Positions 48,201 to 59,823 of a DNA stretch of 64,000 nt are shown in pieces. Position numbers and translations under genes: made by a program. How positions within the stretch are numbered: position 1 is the first letter of the stretch; the number at the start of each line of letters is the position of its first letter. Source of the stretch: Chrysogorgia sp. JL179-B06 (lineage: Eukaryota; Cnidaria; Anthozoa; Scleralcyonacea; Chrysogorgiidae). The notes under the pieces are model-generated. The model saw only the letters and a program-made list of their open reading frames with translations. It made no database searches and was not told the DNA's origin. The stretch is taken from contig JAYKKM010000251.1 in the NCBI GenBank assembly GCA_035772405.1, forward strand, positions 62,001 to 126,000. Direction: 5' to 3'.

Positions 48201-49530
48201 CAAGTTGTCTTGTCTTGTCTTTTCTTGTCTTGTCTTGTCTTGTCTTGTCTTGTCTTGTCTTGACTTGTCTTGTCTTTTCTTGTCTTGTCTTGTCTTGTCT
48301 TGTCTTGACTTGTCTTGTCTTGTCTTGTCTTGTCTTGTCTTGTCTTGACAAGTTGTCTTGACAAGTTGTCTTGTCTTGTCTTGTCTTGTCTTGTTTTGTT
48401 TTGTCTTGTCTTGTCTTGTCTTGTCTTGTCTTGTCTTGTCTTGACAAGTTGTCTTGTCTTGTCTTGTCTTGTCTTGTTATGTCTTGTCTTGTCTTGTCTT
48501 GTCTTGTCTTGACAAGTTGTCTTGTCTTGTCTTGACAAGTTGTCTTGTCTTGTCTTGACAAGTTGTCTTGTCTTGTCTTGTCTTGACAAGTTGTCTTGTC
48601 TTGTCTTGACAAGTTGTCTTGTCTTGTCTTGACTTGTCTTGACAAGTTGTCTTGTCTTGTCTTGTCTTGACTTTTCTTGTCTTGTCTTGTCTTGTCTTGT
48701 GTTGTCTTGTCTTGTCTTGTCTTGTCTTGTCTTGTCTTGTCTTGTCTTTACTTGTCTTGTCTTGTCTTGTCTTGTCTTGTCTTGTCTTGTCTTGTCTTGA
48801 CTTGTCTTGTCTTGTCTTGTCTTGTCTTGTCTTGTCTTGACAAGTTGTCTTGTCTTGTCTTGTCTTGTCTTGTCTTGTCTTGTTTTGTCTTGTCTTGTCT
48901 TGTCTTGTCTTGTCTTGTCTTGACTTGTCTTGTCTTGTCTTGTCTTGTCTTGTCTTGTCTTGTCTTGTCTTGACTTGTCTTGTCTTGTCTTGTCTTGACA
49001 AGTTGTCTTGTCTTGTCTTGTCTTGTCTTGTCTTGTCTTGTCTTGTCTTGTCTTGTCTTGTCTTGTCTTGTCTTGTCTTTACTTGTCTTGTCTTGTCTTG
49101 TCTTGTCTTGTCTTGTCTTGTCTTGTCTTGTCTTGTCTTGTCTTGACAAGTTGTCTTGTCTTGTCTTGTCTTGTTTTGTCTTGTCTTGTCTTGTCTTGTC
49201 TTGTCTTGTCTTGTCTTGTCTTTACTTGTCTTGTCTTGTCTTGTCTTGTCTTGTCTTGTCTTGTCTTGTCTTGTCTTGTCTTGTCTTGACAAGTTGTCTT
49301 GTCTTGTCTTGTCTTGTCTTGTCTTGTCTTGTCTTGTCTTGTCTTGTCTTGTCTTGTCTTGACAAGTTGTCTTGTCTTGTCTTGTCTTGTCTTGTCTTGT
49401 CTTGTCTTGACAAGTTGTCTTGTCTTGTCTTGTCTTGTCTTGTCTTGTCTTGTCTTGTCTTGTCTTGTCTAGATTTGTCTTGTCTTGTCTTGTCTTGACA
49501 AGTTGTCTTGTCTTGTCTTGTCTTGTCTTG
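39239..49530 (+). repeat. irregular span between unit III and unit IV
   Basis: Core intervals here are 1455, 962, 3787, 911, 1444 and 1733, which do not follow the 7-kb ladder. The 3787-bp gap (41656-45443) holds only TTGTC tracts and single TTGACAAG octamers spaced roughly 50-130 bp apart. Boundary-subtype cores stand at 40694, 47798 and 49531. The span overlaps the indel-rich segment described separately. It may be an older or rearranged unit, an insertion of a different subarray, or partly an assembly artefact. Confidence 0.7.
41721..46945 (+). repeat. indel-rich segment of the pentamer array
   Basis: Small insertions and deletions that break the 5-bp register are concentrated here: for example 41779 (GACAAGTCTTG), 42091-42118, 42411, 42491-42502, 42581, 42818, 43003, 43101 (TTTTT), 43139, 43209, 43541, 43591, 43604, 43634, 43864 (TCTGGTG), 44195, 44305, 45688, 45740, 45865, 45911, 45988 (GACGTC), 46011, 46791, 46831 and 46851. 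I list over 25 in about 5 kb, far more than in the flanking units. No core occurs between 41656 and 45443. Either this subarray escaped homogenisation or the consensus is poorly polished here. Confidence 0.8.
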
Positions 49531-52500
49531 CACGTTGTCTTGTCTTGTCTTGACAAGTTGTCTTGTCTTGTCTTTTCTTGTTTTGTGTTGTCTTGTGTTG
49601 TGTTGTCTTGTCTTGTCTTGTCTTGACAAGTTGTCTTGTCTTGTCTTGACAAGTTGTCTTGTCTTGTCTTGACAAGTTGTCTTGTCTTGTCTTGTCTTGT
49701 CTTGACAAGTTGTCTTGTCTTGTCTTGACAAGTTGTCTTGTCTTGTCTTGTCTTGTCTTGACTTGTCTTGTCTTGTCTTGTCTTGACAAGTTGTCTTGTC
49801 TTGTCTTGTCTTGTTTGTCTTGTCTTGTCTTGTCTTGTCTTGTCTTGACAAGTTGTCTTGTCTTGTCTTGACAAGTTGTCTTGTCTTGTCTTGACAAGTT
49901 GTCTTGTCTTGTCTTGTCTTGACAAGTTGTCTTGTCTTGTCTTGACAAGTTGTCTTGTCTTGTCTTGTCTTGACTTGTCTTGACAAGTTGTCTTGTCTTG
50001 TCTTGTCTTGTCTTGTCTTGTCTTGTCTTGTCTTGTCTTGTCTTGTCTTGTCTTGTCTTGTCTTGTCTTGTCTTGTCTTGTCTTGTCTTGACTTGTCTTG
50101 TCTTGTCTTGTCTTGTCTTGTCTTGTCTTGTCTTGTCTTGTCTTGTCTTGACAAGTTGTCTTGTCTTGTCTTGTCTTGTCTTGTCTTGTCTTGTCTTGTC
50201 TTGTCTTGTCTTGTCTTGTCTTTTCTTGTCTTGTCTTGTCTTGTCTTGTCTTGTCTTGTCTTGTCTTGACTTGTCTTGACAAGTTGTCTTGTCTTGTCTT
50301 GTCTTGTCTTTCCTTGTCTTGTCTTGTCTTGTCTTGTCTTGTCTTGTCTTGTCTTGTCTTGTCTTGTCTTGTCTTGTCTTGTCTTGTCTTGTCTTGTCTT
50401 GACAAGTTGTCTTGTCTTGTCTTGTCTTGTCTTGTCTTGTCTTGTCTTGACTTGTCTTGTCTTGTCTTGTCTTGTCTTGACAAGTTTTCTTGTCTTGTCT
50501 TGTCTTGTCTTGCACGTTGTCTTGTCTTGTCTTGACAAGTTGTCTTGTCTTGACAAGTTGTCTTGTCTTGTCTTGTCTTGTCTTGTCTTGACAAGTTGTC
50601 TTGTCTTGCTTGTCTTGTCTTGTCTTGTCTTGTCTTGTCTTGTCTTGTCTTGTCTTGTCTTGACAAGTTGTCTTGTCTTGTCTTGTCTTGTCTTGTCTTG
50701 TCTTGACTTGTCTTGACAAGTTGTCTTGTCTTGTCTTGTCTTGTCTTGTCTTGTCTTGTCTTGTCTTGTCTTGTCTTGTCTTGTCTTGTCTTGACAAGTT
50801 GTCTTGTCTTGTCTTGTCTTGTCTTGTCTTGACAAGTTGTCTTGTCTTGTCTTGTCTTGTCTTGTCTTGTCTTGTCTTGACAAGTTGTCTTGTCTTGTCT
50901 TGTCTTGTCTTGTCTTGTCTTGACAAGTTGTCTTGTCTTGTCTTGTCTTGTCTTGTCTTGGTCTTGTCTTGTCTTGTCTTGTTTTGTCTTGTCTTGTCTT
51001 GTCTTGTCTTGTCTTGTCTTGTCTTGTCTTGTCTTGTCTTGTCTTGTCTTGTCTTGACTTCTCTTGACAAGTTGTCTTGTCTTGTCTTGTCTTGTCTTTC
51101 CTTGTCTTGTCTTGTCTTGTCTTGTCTTGTCTTGTCTTGTCTTGTCTTGTCTTGTCTTGTCTTGTCTTGTCTTGTCTTGTCTTGACAAGTTGTCTTGTCT
51201 TGTCTTGTCTTGTCTTGTCTTGTCTTGTCTTGTCTTGTCCTGTCTTGTATTGTCTTGTCTTGACAAGTTTTCTTGTCTTGTCTTGTCTTGTCTTGCACGT
51301 TGTCTTGTCTTGTCTTGACAAGTTGTCTTGTCTTGACCTTGTCTTGTCTTGTCTTGTCTTGACTTGTCTTGACAAGTTGTCTTGTCTTGTCTTGTCTTGT
51401 CTTGTCTTGTCTTGTCTTGTCTTGTCTTGTCTTGTCTTGTCTTGACAAGTTGTCTTGTCTTGTCTTGTCTTGTCTTGTCTTGTCTTGTCTTGTCTTGTCT
51501 TGTCTTGACAAGTTGTCTTGTCTTGTCTTGTCTTGTCTTGTCTTGTCTTGTCTTGTCTTGTCTTGTCTTGTCTTGTCTTGTCTTGTCTTGTCTTGACAAG
51601 TTGTCTTGTCTTGTCTTGTCTTGTCTTGTCTTGTCTTGTCTTGTCTTGTCTTGACAAGTTGTCTTGTCTTGTCTTGTCTTGTCTTGTCTTGTCTTGTCTT
51701 GACTTGACAAGTTGTCTTGTCTTGTCTTGTCTTGTCTTGTCTTGACAAGTTGTCTTGTCTTGTCTTGTCTTGTCTTGTCTTGTCTTGTCTTGTCTTGTCT
51801 TGTCTTGTCTTGTCTTGTCTTGTCTTGTCTTGTCTTGTCTTGTCTTGACTTGTCTTGTCTTGTCTTGTCTTGTCTTGTCTTGTCCTGTCTTGTCTTGTCT
51901 TGACAAGTTGTCTTGTCTTGTCTTTTCTTGTCTTGTCTTGTCTTGTCTTGTCTTGTCTTGTCTTGTCTTGTCTTGTCTTGTCTTGACAAGTTGTCTTGTC
52001 TTGTCTTGACAAGTTGTCTTGTCTTGTCTTGACAAGTGTCTTGTCTTGTCTTGACAAGTTGTCTTGTCTTGTCTTGACAAGTTGTCTTGTCTTGTCTTGT
52101 CTTGTCTTGTCTTGTCTTGTCTTGTCTTGTCTTGTCTTGTCTTGTCTTGTCTTGACTTCTCTTGACAAGTTGTCTTGTCTTGTCTTGTCTTGTCTTGTCT
52201 TGACAACTTGTCTTGTCTTGTCTTGTCTTGTCTTGTCTTGTCTTGTCTTGTCTTGTCTTGACTTGTCTTGTCTTGTCTTGTCTTGTCTTGTCTTGTCTTG
52301 TCTTGTCTTGTCTTGTCTTGTCTTGTCTTGTCTTGTCTTGTTTTGTCTTGTCTTGTCTTGTCTTGTCTTGTCTTGACAAGTTGTCTTGTCTTGTCTTGTC
52401 TTGTCTTGTCTTGACAACTTGTCTTGTCTTGACAAGTTGTCTTGTCTTGACAAGTTGTCTTGTCTTGTCTTGTCTTGTCTTGTCTTGTCTTGTCTTGTCT

Positions 52501-55500
52501 TGTCTTGTCTAGACTTGTCCTGTCTTGTCTTGTCTTGACAAGTTTTCCTGTCTTGTCTTGTCTTGTCTTGTTGTCTTGTCTTGTCTTGACAAGTTGTCTT
52601 GTCTTGTCTTGTCTTGTCTTGTGTTGTCTTGTGTTGTCTTGTCTTGTGTTGTCTTGTCTTGTCTTGTCTTGACAAGTTGTCTTGTCTTGTCTTGACAAGT
52701 TGTCTTGTCTTGTCTTGTCTTGTCTTGTCTTGTCTTGACAAGTTGTCTTGTCTTGTCTTGACAAGTTGTCTTGTCTTGTCTTGTCTTGTCTTGTCTTGTG
52801 TCTTGACAAGTTGTCTTGTCTTGTCTTGTCTTGTCTTGTCTTGTCTTGTCTTGTCTTGTCTTGTCTTGTCTTACGTTGTCTTGTCTTGTCTTGACAAGTT
52901 GTCTTGTCTTGTCTTGTCTTGTCTTGTGTTGTCTTGTCTTGTCTTGTCTTGTCTTGTCTTGTCTTGTCTTGACAAGTTGTCTTGTCTTGTCTTGACAAGT
53001 TGTCTTGTCTTGTCTTGTCTTGTCTTGTCTTGTCTTGACAAGTTGTCTTGTCTTGTCTTGACAAGTTGTCTTGTCTTGTCTTGACTTGTCTTGTCTTGTC
53101 TTGTCTTGACAAGTTGTCTTGTCTTGTCTTGTCTTGTCTTGTTTTGTCTTGTCTTGTCTTGTCTTGTCTTGTCTTGACAAGTTGTCTTGTCTTGTCTTGA
53201 CAAGTTGTCTTGTCTTGTCTTGACAAGTTGTCTTGTCTTGTCTTGTCTTGACTTGTCTTGACAAGTTGTCTTGTCTTGTCTTTTCTTGTCTTGTCTTGTC
53301 TTGTCTTGTCTTGTCTTGTCTTGTCTTGTCTTGTCTTGTCTTGTCTTGTCTTGTCTTGTCTTGTCTTGTCTTGTCTTGTCTTGTCTTGTCTTGTCTTGTC
53401 TTGTCTTGTCTTGTCTTGACAAGTTGTCTTGTCTTGTCTTGTCTTGTCTTGTCTTGTCTTGTCTTGTCTAGACTTGTCCTGTCTTGTATTGTCTTGTCTT
53501 GACAAGTTTTCCTGTCTTGTCTTGTCTTGTCTTGCACGTTGTCTTGTCTTGTCTTGACAAGTTGTCTTGTCTTGACAACTTGTCTTGTCTTGTCTTGTCT
53601 TGTCTTCTCTTGACAAGTTGTCTTGTCTTGACAAGTTGTCTTGTCTTGTCTTGTCTTGTCTTGTCTTGTCTTGTCTTGTCTTGTCTTGTCTTGTCTTGTC
53701 TTGTCTTGTCTTGTCTTGTCTTGTCTTGTCTTGTCTTGTCTTGACAAGTTGTCTTGTCTTGTCTTGTCTTGTCTTGTCTTGTCTTGTCTTGTCTTGTCTA
53801 GACTTGTCCTGTCTTGTCTTGTCTTGTCTTGACAAGTTTTCCTGTCTTGTCTTGTCTTGCACGTTGTCTTGTCTTGACAAGTTGTCTTGTCTTGTCTTGT
53901 CTTGTGTTGTGTTGTGTTGTCTTGTCTTGTTTTGTCTTGACAAGTTGTCTTGTCTTGTCTTGACAAGTTGTCTTGTCTTGTCTTGACAAGTTGTCTTGTC
54001 TTGTCTTGACAAGTTGTCTTGTCTTGTCTTGACAAGTTGTCTTGTCTTGACAAGTTGTCTTGTCTTGACAAGTTGTCTTGTCTTGACAAGTTGTCTTGTC
54101 TTGTCTTGTCTTGTCTTGTCTTGTCTTGTCTTGTCTTGTCTTGTCTTGTCTTGTCTTGTCTTGTCTTGTCTTGTCTTGTCTTGTCTTGTCTTGTCTTGTC
54201 TTGTCTTGTCTTGACTTGTCTTGTCTTGACTTCTCTTGACAAGTTGTCTTGTCTTGTCTTGACTTGTCTTGGACTTGTCTTGTCTTGTCTTGTCTTGTCT
54301 TGTCTTGTCTTGTCTTGTCTTGTCTTGTCTTGTCTTGTCTTGTCTTGTCTTGTCTTGTCTTGTCTTGTCTTGTCTTGTCTTGTCTTGTCTTGACTTCTCT
54401 TGACAAGTTGTCTTGTCTTGTCTTGTCTTGTCTTTCCTTGTCTTGTCTTGTCTTGTCTTGTCTTGTCTTGTCTTGTCTTGTCTTGTCTTGTCTTGTCTTG
54501 TCTTGTCTTGTCTTGTCTTGTCTTGACAAGTTGTCTTGTCTTGTCTTGTCTTGCCTTGTCTTGTCTTGTCTTGTCTTGTCTTGTCTTGTCTTGTCTTGTC
54601 TTGACAAGTTTTCTTGTCTTGTCTTGTCTTGTCTTGCACGTTGTCTTGTCTTGTCTTGACAAGTTGTCTTGTCTTGACAATTGTCTTGTCTTGTCTTGTC
54701 TTGTCTTGACAAGTTGTCTTGTCTTGCCTTGTCTTGTCTTGTCTTGTCTTGACAAGTTGTCTTGTCTTGTCTTGTCTTGTCTTGTCTTGTCTTGTCTTGT
54801 CTTGTCTTGTCTTGACAAGTTGTCTTGTCTTGTCTTGTCTTGTCTTGTCTTGTCTTGTCTTGTCTTGTCTTGTCTTGTCTTGACAAGTTGTCTTGTCTTG
54901 TCTTGTCTTGTCTTGTCTTGTCTTGTCTAGACTTGTCCTGTCTTGTCTTGTCTTGTCTTGACAAGTTTTCCTGTCTTGTCTTGTCTTGCACGTTGTCTTG
55001 TCTTGTCTTGACAAGTTGTCTTGTCTTGTCTTGTCTTGTCTTGTGTTGTCTTGTCTTGTGTTGTCTTGTCTTGTCTTGACAAGTTGTCTTGTCTTGTCTT
55101 GTCAGTTGTCTTGTCTTGTCTTGACAAGTTGTCTTGTCTTGTCTTGACAAGTTGTCTTGTCTTGTCTTGACAAGTTGTCTTGTCTTGTCTTGACAAGTTG
55201 TCTTGTCTTGTCTTGTCTTGTCTTGTCTTGTCTTGTCTTGTCTTGTCTTGTCTTGACAAGTTGTCTTGTCTTGTCTTGTCTTGTCTTGTCTTGTCTTGTC
55301 TTGTCTTGTCTTGTCTTGTCTTGTCTTGTCTTGTCTTGTCTTGTCTTGGCAAGTTGTCTTGACTTGTTTTGTCTTGTCTTGCCTTGTATTGTATTGTCTA
55401 GACTTGTCCTGTCTTGTCTTGTCTTGTCTTGACAAGTTTTCATGTCTTGTCTTGTCTTTTCTTGCACGTTGTCTTCTCTTGTCTTGACAAGTTGTCTTGT

Positions 55501-56529
55501 CTTGTCTTGTCTTGTCTTGTGTTGTGTTGTGTTGTCTTGTCTTGTCTTGTCTTGTCTTGTATTGTCTTGTCTTGTCTTGACAAGTTGTCTTGTCTTGTCT
55601 TGTCTTGTCTTGACAAGTTGTCTTGTCTTGTCTAGATTTGTCTCGTCTTGTCTTGTCTTGACAAGTTTTCCTGTCTTGTCTTGTCTTGCACGTTGTCTTG
55701 TCTTGTCTTGACAAGTTGTCTTGTCTTGTCTTGTCTTGTCTTGTCTTGTCTTGTCTTGACAAGTTGTCTTGTCTTGTCTTGACAAGTTGTCTTGTCTTGT
55801 CTTGACAAGTTGTCTTGTCTTGTCTTGACAAGTTGTCTTGTCTTGTCTTGACAAGTTGTCTTGTCTTGACAATTGTCTTGTCTTGACAAGTTGTCTTGTC
55901 TTGACAAGTTGTCTTGTCTTGTCTTGTCTTTTCTTGTCTTGTCTTGTCTTGTCTTGTCTTGTCTTGTCTTGTCTTGTCTTGTCTTGTCTTGTCTTGTCTT
56001 GTCTTGTCTTGTCTTGTCTTGTCTTGTCTTGTCTTGTCTTGTCTTGTCTTGACTTGTCTTGTCTTGACTTCTCTTGACAAGTTGTCTTGTCTTGTCTTGT
56101 CTTGTCTTGACAACTTGTCTTGTCTTGTCTTGTCTTGTCTTGTTTTGTCTTGTCTTGTCTTGTCTTGTCTTGTCTTGTCTTGTCTTGTCTTGTCTTGTCT
56201 TGTCTTGTCTTGTCTTGTCTTGTCTTGTCTTGTCTTGTCTTGTCTTGTCTTGTCTTGTCTTGTCTTGTCTTGACTTGTCTTGTCTTGTCTTGTCTTGTCT
56301 TGTCTTGTCTTGTCTTGTCTTGTCTTGTCTTGTCTTGTCTTGTCTTGTCTTGACAAGTTGTCTTGTCTTGTCTTGTCTTGTCTTGTCTTGTCTTGTCTTG
56401 ACAAGTTGTCTTGTCTTGACAAGTTGTCTTGTCTTGTCTTGTCTTGTCTTGTCTTGTCTTGTCTTTTCTTGTCTTGTCTTGTTTTGTCTTGTCTTGACAA
56501 GTTTTCCTGTCTTGTCTTGTCTTGTCTTG
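49531..56529 (+). repeat. higher-order repeat unit IV (about 7.0 kb)
   Basis: Intervals are 982, 783, 2239, 325, 777, 352, 476, 224 and 841, total 6999 bp. This follows the ladder of unit I interval by interval although the two lie 29 kb apart. In the 2239-bp interval the middle core has lost exactly CACG: at about 52568-52575 TTG is joined directly to TTGTC. Unit I has lost the same motif in the equivalent core by a different change. Confidence 0.85.
55398..55504 (+). repeat. core with GTTTTCATG + TTTTC + TTCTC, copy 2
   Basis: Identical by eye to 36185-36291 over about 107 bp, then diverging (TTGTC here, TTGACC there). It is preceded by TTGGCAAG, TTGCC and TTGTA units that do not accompany the other copy. 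Confidence 0.88.
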
Positions 56530-58857
56530 CACGTTGTCTTGTCTTGTCTTGACAAGTTGTCTTGTCTTGTCTTTTCTTGTGTTGTGTTGTCTTGTGTTGT
56601 GTTGTCTTGTGTTGTCTTGTCTTGTCTTGTCTTGTCTTGTCTTGTCTTGTCTTGTCTTGTCTTGACAAGTTGTCTTGTCTTGTCTTGACAAGTTGTCTTG
56701 TCTTGTCTTGACAAGTTGTCTTGTCTTGTCTTGTCTTGTCTTGACAAGTTGTCTTGTCTTGTCTTGACAAGTTGTCTTGTCTTGTCTTGTCTTGTCTTGT
56801 CTTGTCTTGTCTTGTCTTGTCTTGTCTTGACAAGTTGTCTTGTCTTGTCTTGTCTTGTCTTGTTTTGTCTTGTCTTGTCTTGTCTTGTCTTGTCTTGACA
56901 AGTTGTCTTGTCTTGTCTTGACAAGTTGTCTTGTCTTGTCTTGACAAGTTGTCTTGTCTTGTCTTGTCTTGACAAGTTGTCTTGTCTTGTCTTGACAAGT
57001 TGTCTTGTCTTGTCTTGTCTTGACTTGTCTTGACAAGTTGTCTTGTCTTGTCTTGTCTTGACTTGTCTTGTCTTGTCTTGTCTTGTCTTGTCTTGTCTTG
57101 TCTTGTCTTGTCTTGTCTTGTCTTGTCTTGTCTTGTCTTGTCTTTACTTGTCTTGTCTTGTCTTGTCTTGTCTTGTCTTGTCTTGTCTTGTCTTGTCTTG
57201 TCTTGTCTTGACAAGTTGTCTTGTCTTGTCTTGTCTTGTCTTGTTTTGTCTTGTCTTGTCTTGTCTTGTCTTGTCTTGTCTTTACTTGTCTTGTCTTGTC
57301 TTGTCTTGTCTTGTCTTGTCTTGTCTTGTCTTGACTTGTCTTGTCTTGTCTTGTCTTGTCTTGTCTTGACAAGTTGTCTTGTCTTGTCTTGTCTTGTCTT
57401 GTTTTGTCTTGTCTTGTCTTGTCTTGTCTTGTATTGTCTTGTCTTGTCTTGTCTTGTCTTGTCTTGTCTTGTCTTGACTTGTCTTGACAAGTTGTCTTGT
57501 CTTGTCTTGTCTTGTCTTGTCTTGTCTTGTCTTTCCTTGTCTTGTCTTGTCTTGTCTTGTCTTGTCTTTTCTTGTCTTGTCTTGTCTTGTCTTGTCTTGT
57601 CTTGTCTTGTCTTGTCTTGACAAGTTGTCTTGTCTTGTCTTGTCTTGTCTTGTCTTGCCTTGTCTTGTCTAGACTTGTCCTGTCTTGTCTTGTCTTGTCT
57701 TGACAAGTTTTCCTGTCTTGTCTTGTCTTGTCTTGCACGTTGTCTTGTCTTGTCTTGACAAGTTGTCTTGTCTTGACAACTTGTCTTGTCTTGTCTTGTC
57801 TTGACTTGTCTTGACTTGTCTTGTCTTGTCTTGTCTTGTCTTGTCTTGTCTTGTCTTGTCTTGTCTTGTCTTGTCTTGACAAGTTGTCTTGTCTTGTCTT
57901 GTCTTGTCTTGTATTGTCTTGTCTTGACTTCTCTTGACAAGTTGTCTTGTCTTGTCTTGTCTTGTCTTGTCTTGTCTTGTCTTGTCTTGTCTTGTCTTGT
58001 CTTGTCTTGTCTTGTCTTGTCTTGTCTTGACAAGTTGTCTTGTCTTGTCTTGTCTTGTCTTGTCTTGTCTTGTCTTGTCTTGTCTTGTCCTGTCTTGTCT
58101 TGTCTTGTCTTGACAAGTTTTCCTGTCTTGTCTTGTCTTGCACGTTGTCTTGTCTTGACAAGTTGTGTTGTGTTGTGTTGTGTTGTCTTGTCTTGTCTTG
58201 ACAAGTTGTCTTGTATTGTCTTGACAAGTTGTCTTGTCTTGTCTTGACAAGTTGTCTTGTCTTGTCTTGACAAGTTGTCTTGTCTTGTCTTGACAAGTTG
58301 TCTTGTCTTGACAAGTTGTCTTGTCTTGACAAGTTGTCTTGTCTTGACAAGTTGTCTTGTCTTGTCTTGTCTTGTCTTGTCTTGTCTTGTCTTGTCTTGT
58401 CTTGTCTTGTCTTGTCTTGTCTTGTCTTGTCTTGTCTTGTCTTGTCTTGTCTTGTCTTGTCTTGTCTTGTCTTGTCTTGTCTTGTCTTGTCTTGTCTTGA
58501 CTTGTCTTGTCTTGACTTGTCTTGACAAGTTGTCTTGTCTTGTCTTGGCAACTTGTCTTGTCTTGTCTTGTCTTGTCTTGTCTTGTCTTGTCTTGTCTTG
58601 TCTTGTATTGTCTTGTCTTGTCTTGTCTTGTCTTGTCTTGTCTTGTATTGTCTTGTCTTGACTTCTCTTGACAAGTTGTCTTGTCTTGTCTTGTCTTGTC
58701 TTGTCTTGTCTTTCCTTGTCTTGTCTTGTCTTGTCTTGTCTTGTCTTTTCTTGTCTTGTCTTGTCTTGTCTTGTCTTGTCTTGTCTTGTCTTGTCTTGTC
58801 TTGTCTTGTCTTGACATGTTGTCTTGTCTTGTCTTGTCTTGCCTTGTCTTGTCTTGT

Positions 58858-58972
58858 CTAGACTTGTCTTGTCTTGTATTGTCTTGTCTTGACAAGTTTT
58901 CTTGTCTTTTGTTGTCTTGTCTTGCACGTTGTCTTGACTTCTCTTGACAAGTTGTCTTGTTTTGACAACTTG
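58858..58972 (+). repeat. core with TTTTC and trailing TTGACTTCTC...TTTTGACAAC, copy 2
   Basis: Same chain as 38116-38230 with TTGTA in the core and TTTTG for TTTTC before TTGCACG. It is 851 bp from copy 3, suggesting a local duplication at the array margin. Confidence 0.87.
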
Positions 58973-59708
58973 TCTTGTCTTGTCTTGTCTTGACTTCTCT
59001 TGATAAGTTGTCTTGTCTTGTCTTGTCTTGTCTTGTCTTGTCTTGACAAGTTGTCTTGTCTTGTCTTGTCTTGTCTTGTCTTGTATTGTCTTGTCTTGAC
59101 TTCTCTTGACAAGTTGTCTTGTCTTGTCTTGTCTTGTCTTGTCTTGTCTTTTCTTGTCTTGTCTTGTCTTGTCTTGTCTTGTCTTGTCTTGACAAGTTGT
59201 CTTGTCTTGTCTTGTCTTGTCTTGTCTTATCTTGTCTAGACTTGTCCTGTCTTGTCTTGTCTTGTCTTCACAAGTTTTCCTGTCTTGTCTTGTCTTGCAC
59301 GTTGTCTTGTCTTGTCTTGACAAGTTGTGTTGTGTTGTGTTGTGTTGTCTTGTCTTGTCTTGTCTTGACAAGTTGTCTTGTCTTGTCTTGACAAGTTATC
59401 TTGTCTTGTCTTGACAAGTTGTCTTGTCTTGTCTTGACAAGTTGTCTTGTCTTTTCTTGACAAGTTGTCTTGTCTTGACAAGTTGTCTTGTCTTGACAAG
59501 TTGTGTTGTCTTGACAAGTTGTCTTGTCTTGTCTTGTCTTTTCTTGTCTTGTCTTGTCTTGTCTTGTCCTGTCTTGACATGTTGTCTTCTCTTGCCTTGT
59601 CTTTTCTTGTCTTTTCTTTTCTTGTCTTTTCTTGTCTTGTCTTGTCTTGTCTTGTCTTGTCTTGACATGTTGTCTTGTCTTGTCTTGTCTTGTCTTGTCT
59701 TGTCTTGT

Positions 59709-59823
59709 CTAGACTTGTCCTGTCTTGTATTGTCTTGTCTTGACAAGTTTTCTTGTCTTTTCTTGTCTTGTCTTGCACGTTGTCTTGACTTCTCTTGACA
59801 AGTTGTCTTGTTTTGACAACTTG
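59709..59823 (+). repeat. core with TTTTC and trailing TTGACTTCTC...TTTTGACAAC, copy 3
   Basis: Third copy of the chain, with TTGTA in the core. After ACAACTTG the plain tract leads to another TTCTC-GACAAG and a second GACAAC at about 59869. Confidence 0.87.
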
